From assembly GCA_030645495.1 (NCBI GenBank), contig JAUSLV010000018.1:310001-374000 (forward strand): DNA of 64,000 nt, in the 5' to 3' direction. Each line of letters opens with the position of its first letter. Within the stretch, counting starts at the first letter, position 1. The stretch is from Actinomycetota bacterium. GTDB taxonomy: Bacteria > Actinomycetota > Acidimicrobiia > Acidimicrobiales > Ilumatobacteraceae. The notes below the pieces were generated by a model. That model was not told where the DNA came from. It saw only the letters and a program-made list of their open reading frames with translations, and searched no databases. A program made the position numbers and the translations under genes. Below are positions 43,909 through 51,872 of the stretch, piece by piece.

Positions 43909-43959
43909 CATTCCCGAGGGTTTCGGCGTCGCCAGGCGACGCCGTAACCCTCGGGAATG
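43909..43959. repeat. Intergenic palindromic repeat, copy B
   Basis: Two 25-nt arms (43909-43933 and 43935-43959) are inverted copies with one mismatch and a single-base centre. The outer 21 bases match copy A at 13659 (CATTCCCGAGGGTTTCGGCG). It fills the 57 bp between two convergent genes, where a bidirectional terminator would also fit, but no U tract flanks it. Confidence 0.8.
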
Positions 43960-44838
43960 TCAGGCGGGGAGTTCTTCCAGCGGCTGCACCAGTTCGTCGC
44001 GTTCTTGGATGACGACGCCCACGATCACCAGTGCCGCGCCCAACAGATCGGGCACGCTGGGGGTCTGTGCGAGGGCGACGAACCCCATCGCCATCGCCGT
44101 CACCGGCAGCAGCGCGAGCATCACCGCGAACCGGCGGGTGGGAATGCGGCGCAGCACCACTTGGTCGATGCCGTAGCCGATGGCGGAGGACAGCGCCCCC
44201 ACGATCACGCACTGCAGCAGCAGGTTGCCGTTGTGGATCACCTGGCCGCTGCCGGAGATGCCGAACGGGGCGATCACGACGGCACCGATGGCCAGCCCGA
44301 CTCCCAGGCCGCTGAGCCCGCGATCGAGTGCCGCCACGCGGCTGCCGATCACGATGTACGCGGCCCACATCGCCGACGCGCCGAAGATGAACACGATGCC
44401 CAACGGCTCGCCACCGAGTTCCACGCCCGACAACACGGCCACGCCCGACGCGGCCAGCACCAGCGCGATCGTGTTGCGTCGGCTACGGGTGAGCACCGCA
44501 GCCACGGCGATCGGGCCGATGAACTCGAGCACGACGCTCTTGCCCAACGGCAGGCGGTCGATGGCGAGGTAGAAGAACAGGTTCATCACCGCGGTGGCGA
44601 TGCCGAACGCCGCGGCGGCGAACAGATCGCGTCGGGTCCAGCGACGCTGCGAGCGCCACGACACCACCAGGATCGCCAACGCGGCCGACATCACGCGGAA
44701 CCAGGTGACGGTAGCCGGGCGCAGGTCGTCGAACAGGTTCACGGCGATGACCGCGCCGGTGTACTGCGAGATGCCGCCGATGGCGAACAGTGCCTCGGGT
44801 GAGGCGGTACGAGCGAACTGGCCTGGCGAGCGCAACAA
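43960..44838 (-). CDS. EamA/RhtA-type transporter
   Basis: 292 aa from TTG 44838, chosen to avoid overlap; a GTG at 44913 is possible and would overlap the aldolase gene by 64 bp. Ten hydrophobic segments in two EamA repeats, with LGKSVVLEFIGPIAVAAVLTRS (about 85-106) close to the RhtA threonine/homoserine exporter pattern, and SSAIGYGIDQVVLRRIPTRRF (about 218-238). Exporter of amino acids or similar metabolites. Same strand as and downstream of the aldolase gene. Confidence 0.85.
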   Translation of the reverse strand: MLRSPGQFARTASPEALFAIGGISQYTGAVIAVNLFDDLRPATVTWFRVMSAALAILVVSWRSQRRWTRRDLFAAAAFGIATAVMNLFFYLAIDRLPLGKSVVLEFIGPIAVAAVLTRSRRNTIALVLAASGVAVLSGVELGGEPLGIVFIFGASAMWAAYIVIGSRVAALDRGLSGLGVGLAIGAVVIAPFGISGSGQVIHNGNLLLQCVIVGALSSAIGYGIDQVVLRRIPTRRFAVMLALLPVTAMAMGFVALAQTPSVPDLLGAALVIVGVVIQERDELVQPLEELPA

Positions 44839-44849
44839 GCCGGCGCGGT

Positions 44850-45662
44850 TCAGTCGAACAGGTCGGGGTCGGTGCGGCAGATCTCCTGCCACAGCGGCTG
44901 GAAGCTCAGCCACCCGGCGATCGGAAAGCCGGTCTGCTGGCGGGTGTAGGTGGCGTCATCGTGCGGGATCAGCTTCGGCGTGCCCGCGGCCATCGCCAGC
45001 AACTGCGCCTGGCAACTGCGGTCCATGCTGAGGAACCAGAAGGCGGCCTCGTCGACCGTCTGGCCGACCGTGAACAATCCGTGGTTCTGGTGGATCGCGG
45101 CCTTGCCAGGGCCGAAGTGGCTGACGAGGTCGCGCCCATCCTGCACGTCGAACTGCACCCGCCCGGCCTGCGCGCCGATCACCGTGTGGTCGTCGTAGAA
45201 GATGCACGCATCTTGTGTGATCGGCGCGAGCGGAATGCCCAGCGAGCTGAACGCCTTGCCGTGCACGCTGTGGCTGTGCGCTGCCGCGATGATGTCGGGC
45301 CGCGCCTCGTGCACCGCCGAGTGGATGATGAACGCGGCGCGGTTCACCGGGTGGTTGCCGTACACGACGCTGCCCGCGTGATCCACCAGGATCAGGTCGC
45401 TGACCCGGATGTGGCGAAAGCTGACGGCGAAGGGGTTCACCCAGAAGTACTCGGGGAACTCGGGGTCGCGCACGGTGATGTGGCCGGCCACGCCCTCACC
45501 GAAGCCGACACGACCGAAGATGCGCAGCGCGCCGGCCAGCTTCTGCTTGCGGTGCAGCCGTTCCTCCTCCACCGTGGCGAACGGAGTGGGGAGCGCGAGC
45601 GACACGTCCTTGGGGGTGAGCTCGATGCCGTCGATGCTGGGTGTGCGCTCGGTCGTCGTCAT
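44850..45662 (-). CDS. Class II aldolase/adducin-family protein
   Basis: 270 aa. GRVGFGEGVAGHITVRDP (about 49-66), AAAHSHSVHGKAFSSLG (about 126-142) with two zinc-ligand His, and QNHGLFTVG (about 193-201) with the third His are the family markers. An N-terminal extension of about 35 residues precedes the fold. Members split or decarboxylate sugar acids or sugar phosphates; the substrate here is not predictable. Upstream of the EamA gene on the same strand. Confidence 0.88.
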   Translation of the reverse strand: MTTTERTPSIDGIELTPKDVSLALPTPFATVEEERLHRKQKLAGALRIFGRVGFGEGVAGHITVRDPEFPEYFWVNPFAVSFRHIRVSDLILVDHAGSVVYGNHPVNRAAFIIHSAVHEARPDIIAAAHSHSVHGKAFSSLGIPLAPITQDACIFYDDHTVIGAQAGRVQFDVQDGRDLVSHFGPGKAAIHQNHGLFTVGQTVDEAAFWFLSMDRSCQAQLLAMAAGTPKLIPHDDATYTRQQTGFPIAGWLSFQPLWQEICRTDPDLFD

Positions 45663-45695
45663 CCCCTCAGGTTAGGTGCGTGCCACACTGGCCCG

Positions 45696-46085
45696 GTGAA
45701 CCGTGAGATCGCCCCGACCACGATGGCCCCGCCCGCCGCCAACTACGCCCACGCGGTGTTGGTGCAGCAGCCTGCGAGCTGGCTGTACACGAGTGGCGTG
45801 GTGCCGATCGCCTCCGATGGCACGGTGCCCGAACCCATCGCCGAACAGGCCGACGTGGTGTGGGCCAACCTGCTCGCGCTGTTGGCCGAGGCCGGTATGG
45901 CACCCACCGACGTCGTGTCGGTCACCACCTATGTCGTGGTCGAGCACATGGCCGCGCTGCCCCTGGTGATGGCCGCCCGCGACCGTCACCTGGGTGGCCA
46001 CCGCGTCGCTAGCACGTTGGTCACGGTGCCCGCGCTGGCGCGCCCGGAGTGGAAGATGGAAATCGCCCTCGTCGCCGCGAGGTGA
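45696..46085 (+). CDS. RidA/YjgF-family protein
   Basis: 129 aa from GTG. YAHAVLVQQPASWLYTSGVV, ADVVWANLLALLAEAGMAP, VVSVTTYVV, and STLVTVPALARPEWKMEIALVA are the RidA strand-helix pattern. The usual Arg that holds the imine carboxylate (about position 105) is replaced by the ALARPEWKMEIE-type wording, so deaminase activity on 2-aminoacrylate is likely but not certain. Divergent from the aldolase gene. Confidence 0.85.
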   Translation: MNREIAPTTMAPPAANYAHAVLVQQPASWLYTSGVVPIASDGTVPEPIAEQADVVWANLLALLAEAGMAPTDVVSVTTYVVVEHMAALPLVMAARDRHLGGHRVASTLVTVPALARPEWKMEIALVAAR

Positions 46086-46164
46086 TCTGTTCGAGTCAAC
46101 TCAGGGCTGGTGTCAACCCGCGTATGGGCCGGCGGCAGGCGGTCGAACGTGCGAGGGACTCGAG

Positions 46165-46683
46165 TCAGCGGCCGACGTACGAGGTGACGAACAGCAACTT
46201 GCCGTCCGAGTCAAAGACCTGCACCCCCCAGGGGTTCTCGCCGGGTGCGAGCTCGAAGGCGATGAGCTGAGTGCTGTCGGTGACGGGTACCGAGGTGTAC
46301 TCGACGCCCCGTTGTGCGCTGGACCACCAGCGAACGGTGACCGTGTCGGTCGCGCCGATGAGGCCCCACACGATCCGATGGCCGTCGCCCTCCACCAGCC
46401 CTGAACCGGCACCGCTCTGCGCGTATTCGGCGCTGAGCCACTGTGTGGCGGTGTCGCCCACACGGAAGCGCAACGAGGGGTGACCGTCGAGCGTGTCGTA
46501 CTCGACCCCCCAGACGCCGTCGGCGAACACCGTGTCGTGCACCTCGCCGAAGAGCACTGGGACGTTGAAGTCGTCGTGCGCCGTGCCGGACGACCCCGCC
46601 TCGGCCCACACGAATACGATCGCGGCGACCAATGGCACGCATGCCAGCAGGAACCGCCACCAGCGGCGAAGCCAGTGAGTCAT
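46165..46683 (-). CDS. Single-pass membrane-anchored protein, third gene of the sigma operon
   Basis: 172 aa from ATG 46683, overlapping the preceding stop by 4 bp. One membrane helix (residues 14-28, LLACVPLVAAIVFVW) and an extracytoplasmic beta-rich domain (DDFNVPVLFGEVHDTVFAD, then SLRFRVGD). Not recognised. Its coupling to the sigma/anti-sigma pair suggests a signal-related or regulated envelope protein. Confidence 0.6.
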   Translation of the reverse strand: MTHWLRRWWRFLLACVPLVAAIVFVWAEAGSSGTAHDDFNVPVLFGEVHDTVFADGVWGVEYDTLDGHPSLRFRVGDTATQWLSAEYAQSGAGSGLVEGDGHRIVWGLIGATDTVTVRWWSSAQRGVEYTSVPVTDSTQLIAFELAPGENPWGVQVFDSDGKLLFVTSYVGR

Positions 46684-47654
46684 GATCCACCGTCCAGGCA
46701 TTCCAGCGTGCCGCCTGTGGCGCGAACGGTGGTGATGGCGAGCGTCGGCAGCCCCGGGTGAGGGTCGGCCGGTACGCGCACGACGGAGCCGTCAGACATC
46801 GTGAGCGCGAACTCGCTGGTGGTGCCGGGGCCGAGCAGGACCAAACCGGGCGTGCCGTCCGACCAGTTCGTAGCGCGACAGTCACCCGTCACCGAATCCA
46901 GTCCCCAGTTGCTATCCAGTGCGATGCTCAGGCCCGTTTGCAGGCTGCCGCGCACCCCGATGGCGCTGTGTTGAGTGCCTGCCGCTCGCCATCCGTCGCG
47001 CAGTCGGTTGCTGTCGGCGGGGGACATGAACCCGCCGTGGGCGGTGAGTCTCTCGAACATCGCCGGCGTCACGTACCAGAGGTTGTTGGCGATGTCGATC
47101 AGGTCGGCCTCGGTCAGTCCCCAGCCGCGGACGCTGACGATCGGGCCGTCCGGCTGCGACCAGGCGATCCAGGTGTCGGACGTATCGGAGGTCACGCTCG
47201 CTCGCGCTCCGGACAACAGCGTGACGGTGTGCTGACCGGCAGCGGGTCGCGGACCGGTGTCGGCGGCTGAGGCGACCACGAGGCCAGCGGTTCCGCCCTT
47301 GACGTATTCGACGAGGCTGCCCTCGAAACTGCCGTTGAACCCCCAGAGCCCGATCGAGGCCCCCGAGCCCGCCTCCTTGAACGCGAAGCCCTCCGGCACG
47401 AAGATCGGCACGGCCACCGTGCGGTGGCTGGGGCCGCTGGAGGGGGCGTCGGGGTGGCGGGTGACCAACGTAACCACCAGTGCGGCAAGCAGGCAGGCGG
47501 CGACACTCAAGCCGATCACCACCCGGTAGCGAGAGACGCGCTCGGGAAGCGGCACCGGTCGCACGACGTGCAACGGTGGGTGCTCGGCGGCCACGAGGGT
47601 CTGCTCGGCGACCGCTCGATACGTTGCCCGCAGGCGGGCTTCCAACTCGGTCAT
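46680..47654 (-). CDS. Probable anti-sigma factor (membrane-spanning)
   Basis: 324 aa from ATG 47654, overlapping the sigma gene stop by 4 bp. About 45 cytoplasmic residues (MTELEARLRATYRAVAEQ) lead to one helix (VVIGLSVAACLLAALVVTLV, about 45-64) and a large extracytoplasmic domain. No zinc HxxxCxxC motif is present, so it is not a ZAS-type anti-sigma; the call rests on position and topology. Confidence 0.6.
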   Translation of the reverse strand: MTELEARLRATYRAVAEQTLVAAEHPPLHVVRPVPLPERVSRYRVVIGLSVAACLLAALVVTLVTRHPDAPSSGPSHRTVAVPIFVPEGFAFKEAGSGASIGLWGFNGSFEGSLVEYVKGGTAGLVVASAADTGPRPAAGQHTVTLLSGARASVTSDTSDTWIAWSQPDGPIVSVRGWGLTEADLIDIANNLWYVTPAMFERLTAHGGFMSPADSNRLRDGWRAAGTQHSAIGVRGSLQTGLSIALDSNWGLDSVTGDCRATNWSDGTPGLVLLGPGTTSEFALTMSDGSVVRVPADPHPGLPTLAITTVRATGGTLECLDGGS

Positions 47655-48106
47655 GGCGCCAGTTCCTTGCGCAACAGGTCGAGCCCGCGCGAGACGAGCG
47701 ACTTCACGGTGCCCGGACGGCACCCGAGGTGTTCGGCCATCTGCGCCTCGCTCATGTCGGCGTAGTACCGCAACGCCAGCGCGGTGCGGTACTTCTCGGG
47801 CAGGCGTTGCACGGCCTGCCAGGTCTCATCGATGGATGGCTCCTCGAAGCGCGCCTGAGCGGGGCGAGGCAGCGGTCGTGATGAGCGGCGCTCTTCGGAG
47901 CGCGCCAGGTTCACGAGGATCGTTCGCAGGTAGGCGGCCGGTTCGCGGACGTCGCGTGCCCGCGTGTAGCGGATGAACGCCTCGTGCACCAGCTCCTGCG
48001 CCACCGCGTTCGATCCTGTGATCACGTGGGCTAGGCGGGTGAGCGCGACTGCGTGGTTGCGGTACAAGTCGTCGAGTTCGTTGGTCCGCCGTTCCACGAT
48101 GATCAC
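47651..48106 (-). CDS. Extracytoplasmic-function RNA polymerase sigma factor (SigE/SigM-like)
   Basis: 151 aa from GTG 48106 (GTG 48097 possible). Region 2: ALTRLAHVITGSNAVAQELVHEAFIRYTRARD (about 14-45) and PAAYLRTILVNLARSEERR. Region 4: LPEKYRTALALRYYADMSEAQMAEHLGCRPGTVKSLVSRG (about 100-140). Directs RNA polymerase to a small regulon, held in check by the downstream product. Divergent from the mutase gene, with a strong inverted repeat between them. Confidence 0.9.
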   Translation of the reverse strand: MIIVERRTNELDDLYRNHAVALTRLAHVITGSNAVAQELVHEAFIRYTRARDVREPAAYLRTILVNLARSEERRSSRPLPRPAQARFEEPSIDETWQAVQRLPEKYRTALALRYYADMSEAQMAEHLGCRPGTVKSLVSRGLDLLRKELAP

Positions 48107-48160
48107 TGTTGTACATGACTCGCCTCGCCCCGATTCGGTTGCACCCGCCCTGTCCGCGTT

Positions 48161-48197
48161 TGAAGAGTTGTGCAGCGTGAGCGTGCACAACTCTTCA
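48161..48197. repeat. Perfect 14 bp inverted repeat between divergent sigma and mutase genes
   Basis: TGAAGAGTTGTGCA (48161-48174) and TGCACAACTCTTCA (48184-48197) are exact inverted copies separated by 9 nt. It is the main structure in the 170 bp intergenic region 48107-48276. Its symmetry suggests a binding site for a dimeric regulator acting on either or both genes, or an RNA hairpin in the leader. Not a palindrome family member with 13659/43909. Confidence 0.75.
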
Positions 48198-48276
48198 CAC
48201 GCTGCTCGGGACGGACGCGGGGGCCACTCGGACACGGATGGCCGGGTGGCGGGCTCGGCCGAATACGCTTTCCGGC

Positions 48277-49854
48277 GTGAGCGACGAGATTCGTAACGAC
48301 AGCGGCATCGAGATCAAGGCGTTGTACGACGCCAGCGACCTGGCGGGGTGGAACCCGGAGGAGCGGCTGGGCGCGCCCGGCAAGCCCCCGTACACCCGTG
48401 GCGTGTACCCCACGATGTACCGCGGCAAGTTGTGGACGATGCGCCAGTACGCCGGTTTCGGCACCGCGGCGAGCACGAACGAGCGGTTCAAGTTCCTGCT
48501 CGACGCTGGTCAGACCGGCTTGTCGTGCGCGTTCGACCTGCCCACGCAGATGGGCTACGACAGCGATCACCCTCGCGCCGAGGGCGAGGTGGGCAAGGTG
48601 GGCGTGGCGATCGACAGCATGGCCGACATGCGCCAGCTGCTCGCCGGCCTGCCGCTCGACAAGGTCAGCACCAGCATGACGATCAACAGCACCGGCGCGA
48701 TCCTGCTGCTGATGTACGAACTGGTCGCGGAGGAGCAGGGCGTGCCCGCCAGCGCGATCAGCGGCACGATCCAGAACGACCTGCTGAAGGAGTACATCGC
48801 CCGCGGCACGTACATCTACCCGCCGAAGCCCTCCATGCGGATCATCACCAACATCTTCGAGTACTGCGCGCAGCACGTGCCGAAGTGGAACACGATCAGC
48901 ATCTCCGGCTACCACATCCGCGAAGCCGGCAGCACGGCCGTGCAGGAGATCGCCTTCACGATCGCCAACGGCATCGCCTACGTGGATGCGGCGATCGCCG
49001 CCGGCCTCGACGTGGATGCGTTCGCCCCGCGCCTCAGCTTCTTCTGGAACGCGCACAACAACTTCTTCGAGGAAGTCGCCAAGTTCCGTGCCTCGCGCCG
49101 CATTTGGTACAAGCTGATGACCGAGCGCTTCGGTGCGAAGAAGGAAGCCAGCAAGCTGCTGCGCTTCCACACGCAGGTGGGCGGCAGCACGCTCACGGCC
49201 CAGCAGCCCGAGAACAACATCGTGCGCGTGGCCGTGCAGAGCATGGCCGCCGTCATGGGTGGCACGCAGAGCCTGCACACCAACGGCTACGACGAGGCGC
49301 TCAGCCTGCCCACCGAGCGCGCCGCCCGCATCGCCCTGCGCACGCAGCAGATCATCGGCTACGAGAGCGGCATCGCCGATACGCCCGACCCGCTGGCCGG
49401 CAGCTACTTCGTGGAGACGCTCACCGACGAGATCGAGCGCCTCGCGTGGGACTACATCGCCCGCATCGACGAGATGGGTGGCGCTGTCGAGGCGATCGAG
49501 CGCGGCTTCCAGCAGGACGAGATCGAGCAGGCCGCGTACGAGTACGCGAAGAGCATCGACAACGACGAGCGCGTGATCGTGGGTCTCAACAAGTTCCAGA
49601 CCGAGGAGCCCGAGTTCGAGGTGCCGGCGAGCGACCCGTCGCTGGAGATCGGCCAGCGCGCAAGCCTGGCCGAGTACAAGGCCAACCGCGACCAGGCGCT
49701 GGTGAAGGCCCGCCTGGCCGACCTGGCCGATGCCGCCCGCGGCACGAAGAACCTGCTGTACCCGATGAAGGAGGCGTTGCGCGCGAACGCCACCCTCGGC
49801 GAGGTCAGCGACGCGTTGCGCGACGTGTTCGGCGTGTACCAGCCGGGTCGCTGA
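48277..49854 (+). CDS. B12-dependent acyl-CoA mutase, large (catalytic) subunit
   Basis: 525 aa from GTG 48277. The methylmalonyl-CoA mutase barrel is clear: [38 protein letters not shown] (about 50-80), [44 protein letters not shown], and [17 protein letters not shown] near 345. The protein ends without a cobalamin domain, so it belongs to the two-subunit type and needs a separate B12-binding small subunit not in this window. Methylmalonyl-CoA, isobutyryl-CoA or a related acyl-CoA are possible substrates. Confidence 0.92.
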   Translation: MSDEIRNDSGIEIKALYDASDLAGWNPEERLGAPGKPPYTRGVYPTMYRGKLWTMRQYAGFGTAASTNERFKFLLDAGQTGLSCAFDLPTQMGYDSDHPRAEGEVGKVGVAIDSMADMRQLLAGLPLDKVSTSMTINSTGAILLLMYELVAEEQGVPASAISGTIQNDLLKEYIARGTYIYPPKPSMRIITNIFEYCAQHVPKWNTISISGYHIREAGSTAVQEIAFTIANGIAYVDAAIAAGLDVDAFAPRLSFFWNAHNNFFEEVAKFRASRRIWYKLMTERFGAKKEASKLLRFHTQVGGSTLTAQQPENNIVRVAVQSMAAVMGGTQSLHTNGYDEALSLPTERAARIALRTQQIIGYESGIADTPDPLAGSYFVETLTDEIERLAWDYIARIDEMGGAVEAIERGFQQDEIEQAAYEYAKSIDNDERVIVGLNKFQTEEPEFEVPASDPSLEIGQRASLAEYKANRDQALVKARLADLADAARGTKNLLYPMKEALRANATLGEVSDALRDVFGVYQPGR

Positions 49855-49898
49855 CCCTGCCTGCCCCCATTGCGTTTTCGGCGCTAGGTTCGCGCCCT

Positions 49899-50474
49899 GT
49901 GAAACGATTGCTGCCGCTGATGGCCCTGCTCGTCGGGGGTGTGGTGGGTGTCGCGTGCCATTCGGAGGACACCGACCCCACGGCCACGTTGGGCACGGTG
50001 GGCGTGCCCACCGAGCCGACGGCCACCACGCTGTTGGAGGATGTGTTCGACACCGAGAGCGACATCACCGTGACGCTGCCGCCGAACGCGCTGTTCGGTG
50101 GTGATCTGTGCTCGGCGCTCGTGGCCGACGACTTCAAGTCGTTGCGCATCGATGGCCACAGCCCTGGTGATCTGGTCGATGTCGCTGCGCTGTCGCCCGA
50201 CTCGTGCGGCTTCACGGTGAGCGCTGACCGCGTCGATCTGCAGGTGCTGGTGGAGGCGCGCACGGCGCTCGATCTCTCGCAGCCGGCCGTGGGGGCCGGT
50301 GTGCAGCCCGAGGTCTACGAGACCGTCGCGCTGGCGGCGGTCGGCTACGCCCCCACGATCCGCACGTACGTCGTGATCGTCAAGGTGGAGAACGGCTACT
50401 TCTCGGTGACGACGCCCGACTCGTCGAGCGCGATCCGGCTGGCGCGGATGGCCGCGGCCCGCGCTGCCGGCTAG
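49899..50474 (+). CDS. Small secreted or lipid-anchored protein, unknown function
   Basis: 191 aa from GTG. Signal sequence VKRLLPLMALLVGGVVGVAC with a Cys at 20 (the residue three before it is Gly, so lipidation is not certain), then a Thr/Glu-rich stretch (about 25-55). The rest is a small alpha/beta domain with two Cys (LCSALVADDFKSL, SCGFTVSADRVDL), reminiscent of DUF3558-type lipoproteins. Not recognised. Confidence 0.65.
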   Translation: MKRLLPLMALLVGGVVGVACHSEDTDPTATLGTVGVPTEPTATTLLEDVFDTESDITVTLPPNALFGGDLCSALVADDFKSLRIDGHSPGDLVDVAALSPDSCGFTVSADRVDLQVLVEARTALDLSQPAVGAGVQPEVYETVALAAVGYAPTIRTYVVIVKVENGYFSVTTPDSSSAIRLARMAAARAAG

Positions 50475-50477
50475 CGG

Positions 50478-51029
50478 TTAGACCGTGCGCAGCGCGACAG
50501 CCGGCCGCTCGGGCACGGCAGCGGGCTCCACGGGCCAGCCGAGGTAGATGATCGCCACCACGGTGGTGCCCGGCTCGAACCCGGCCAGCGTGGCCACGGC
50601 ATCGTTGGCCCCCTTGGGGCACGAACCCCAATAGGTGGCCAGCCCGTGGGCCGTCGCGCCCAGCAGCAGGGTCTGCACGCCGGCTGCCACCGCGTCGCGG
50701 TTCTCGGCCGTGCGCAATGGGCTGTCGCCCTCGGCCGCGCCCACGATCAGGCTGGCCGGCGTGCGCAGGTACTTCGTGAGCGCCTTGGCCACCTTGGCCG
50801 GTTCGTCGCCGTGGGCCTCCATGGCCGCGCTGATCGTCTCACCCAGGCGTGCCCGGCCGTCGCCTTCGGCGAACGCGAAGCGCCACGGCCAGGTGCGCTT
50901 GTGGTTCGGTGCCCACTGCGCCAGCTCGCACAGCTGCTCCACGAGTTCGCGCGGTACCGGACGGTCGCGATCGACCTTCATGTTCGTGCGTCGTGAGCGA
51001 ACGAGAGCGGCGAAGTCGGCCGGCGTCAT
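50478..51029 (-). CDS. Nitroreductase-family protein
   Basis: 183 aa from ATG 51029, overlapping the hydrolase stop by 4 bp. ADFAALVRSRRTNMKVD and LVEQLCELAQWAPNHKRTWP (FMN phosphate and isoalloxazine contacts) open the fold; TLLLGATAHGLATYWGSCP and VVAIIYLGWP close it. FMN-dependent reduction of quinones or nitro compounds is the family activity. Last gene of a tight three-gene operon. Confidence 0.88.
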   Translation of the reverse strand: MTPADFAALVRSRRTNMKVDRDRPVPRELVEQLCELAQWAPNHKRTWPWRFAFAEGDGRARLGETISAAMEAHGDEPAKVAKALTKYLRTPASLIVGAAEGDSPLRTAENRDAVAAGVQTLLLGATAHGLATYWGSCPKGANDAVATLAGFEPGTTVVAIIYLGWPVEPAAVPERPAVALRTV

Positions 51030-51871
51030 TCCGGGTGCTGCTCGATGAAACCGGCGACGAGATCGACCCAGCGGTGCCACAGCTGCGGCGGGTAGTCGTG
51101 GCCCATGCCGGCGATGATCTCGAGGCGTGCACCAGGGATCAGTTCGGCTGTGCGCGCGCCACCGACGAGATCGACCAGGGTGTCCATGTCGCCGTGCATC
51201 ACCAGCGCGGGCACGGTGAGGTGGCGCAGGCGTTCGGCACGCGGCTCACTGGCGATCGTGGCCAGGTACTGGCGGGTGTAGCCCGCCGGGTGGTGGCAAC
51301 GGTCGTAGGCCCGCGCTGCATCGGCGCGCCAGCGGGCCTCGTCGGCGAACTGCGGGCTGCCCCACTCGCGTAGCCCGTCGACCTTCTGCTGGATGTAGCC
51401 CTCGCGATCGGTCGCTCGCGGGGCGAGCAGCAGTTCCTGCGCCCGCGTCGACCTCATCCGGTGGTCGGGTTCGCCGGTGTTGCTCATCACCGAGGTCATC
51501 GTGATGCAGCGGTGCGGGTGTTCGATCGCCATCGTCTGCACGATCATCCCGCCCATCGAGACGCCGTGCACGTGCGCGCGCTTCACGCCGAGCGTGTCGA
51601 GCACCACCATGCCGTCGGCAGCCATGTCGCTGATCACGTACGCCGCACCGTGCGGCCCCGTGGGCCAGTCGTCGAACTTCGTCGACAATCCGGTGTCGCG
51701 GTTGTCGTAACGAACCACGAACAGGCCGCGGTCGGCGAACATGTTGCACCACTCGTCGGCATAGCTGGTGCACTGGCCGCCGAGGCCATTGACCAGCAGC
51801 AGGCAGGGGTCGGAGGCGTGACCGAACGTCTCGTAGTAGATCTCGACGTGGTCGTGGGTGGCGAACGGCAC
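51026..51871 (-). CDS. Alpha/beta-fold hydrolase
   Basis: 281 aa from GTG. LLLVNGLGGQCTSYADEW holds the oxyanion loop, VHGVSMGGMIVQTMA (about 101-115) the nucleophile Ser, VPALVMHGDMDTLVD (about 221) the acid, and GMGHDYP (about 259) the His. A serine esterase or lipase-like enzyme of the 3-oxoadipate enol-lactonase-like type; substrate unknown. Middle gene of the synthetase-hydrolase-nitroreductase operon. Confidence 0.9.
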   Translation of the reverse strand: MPFATHDHVEIYYETFGHASDPCLLLVNGLGGQCTSYADEWCNMFADRGLFVVRYDNRDTGLSTKFDDWPTGPHGAAYVISDMAADGMVVLDTLGVKRAHVHGVSMGGMIVQTMAIEHPHRCITMTSVMSNTGEPDHRMRSTRAQELLLAPRATDREGYIQQKVDGLREWGSPQFADEARWRADAARAYDRCHHPAGYTRQYLATIASEPRAERLRHLTVPALVMHGDMDTLVDLVGGARTAELIPGARLEIIAGMGHDYPPQLWHRWVDLVAGFIEQHPE

Positions 51872-51872
51872 G

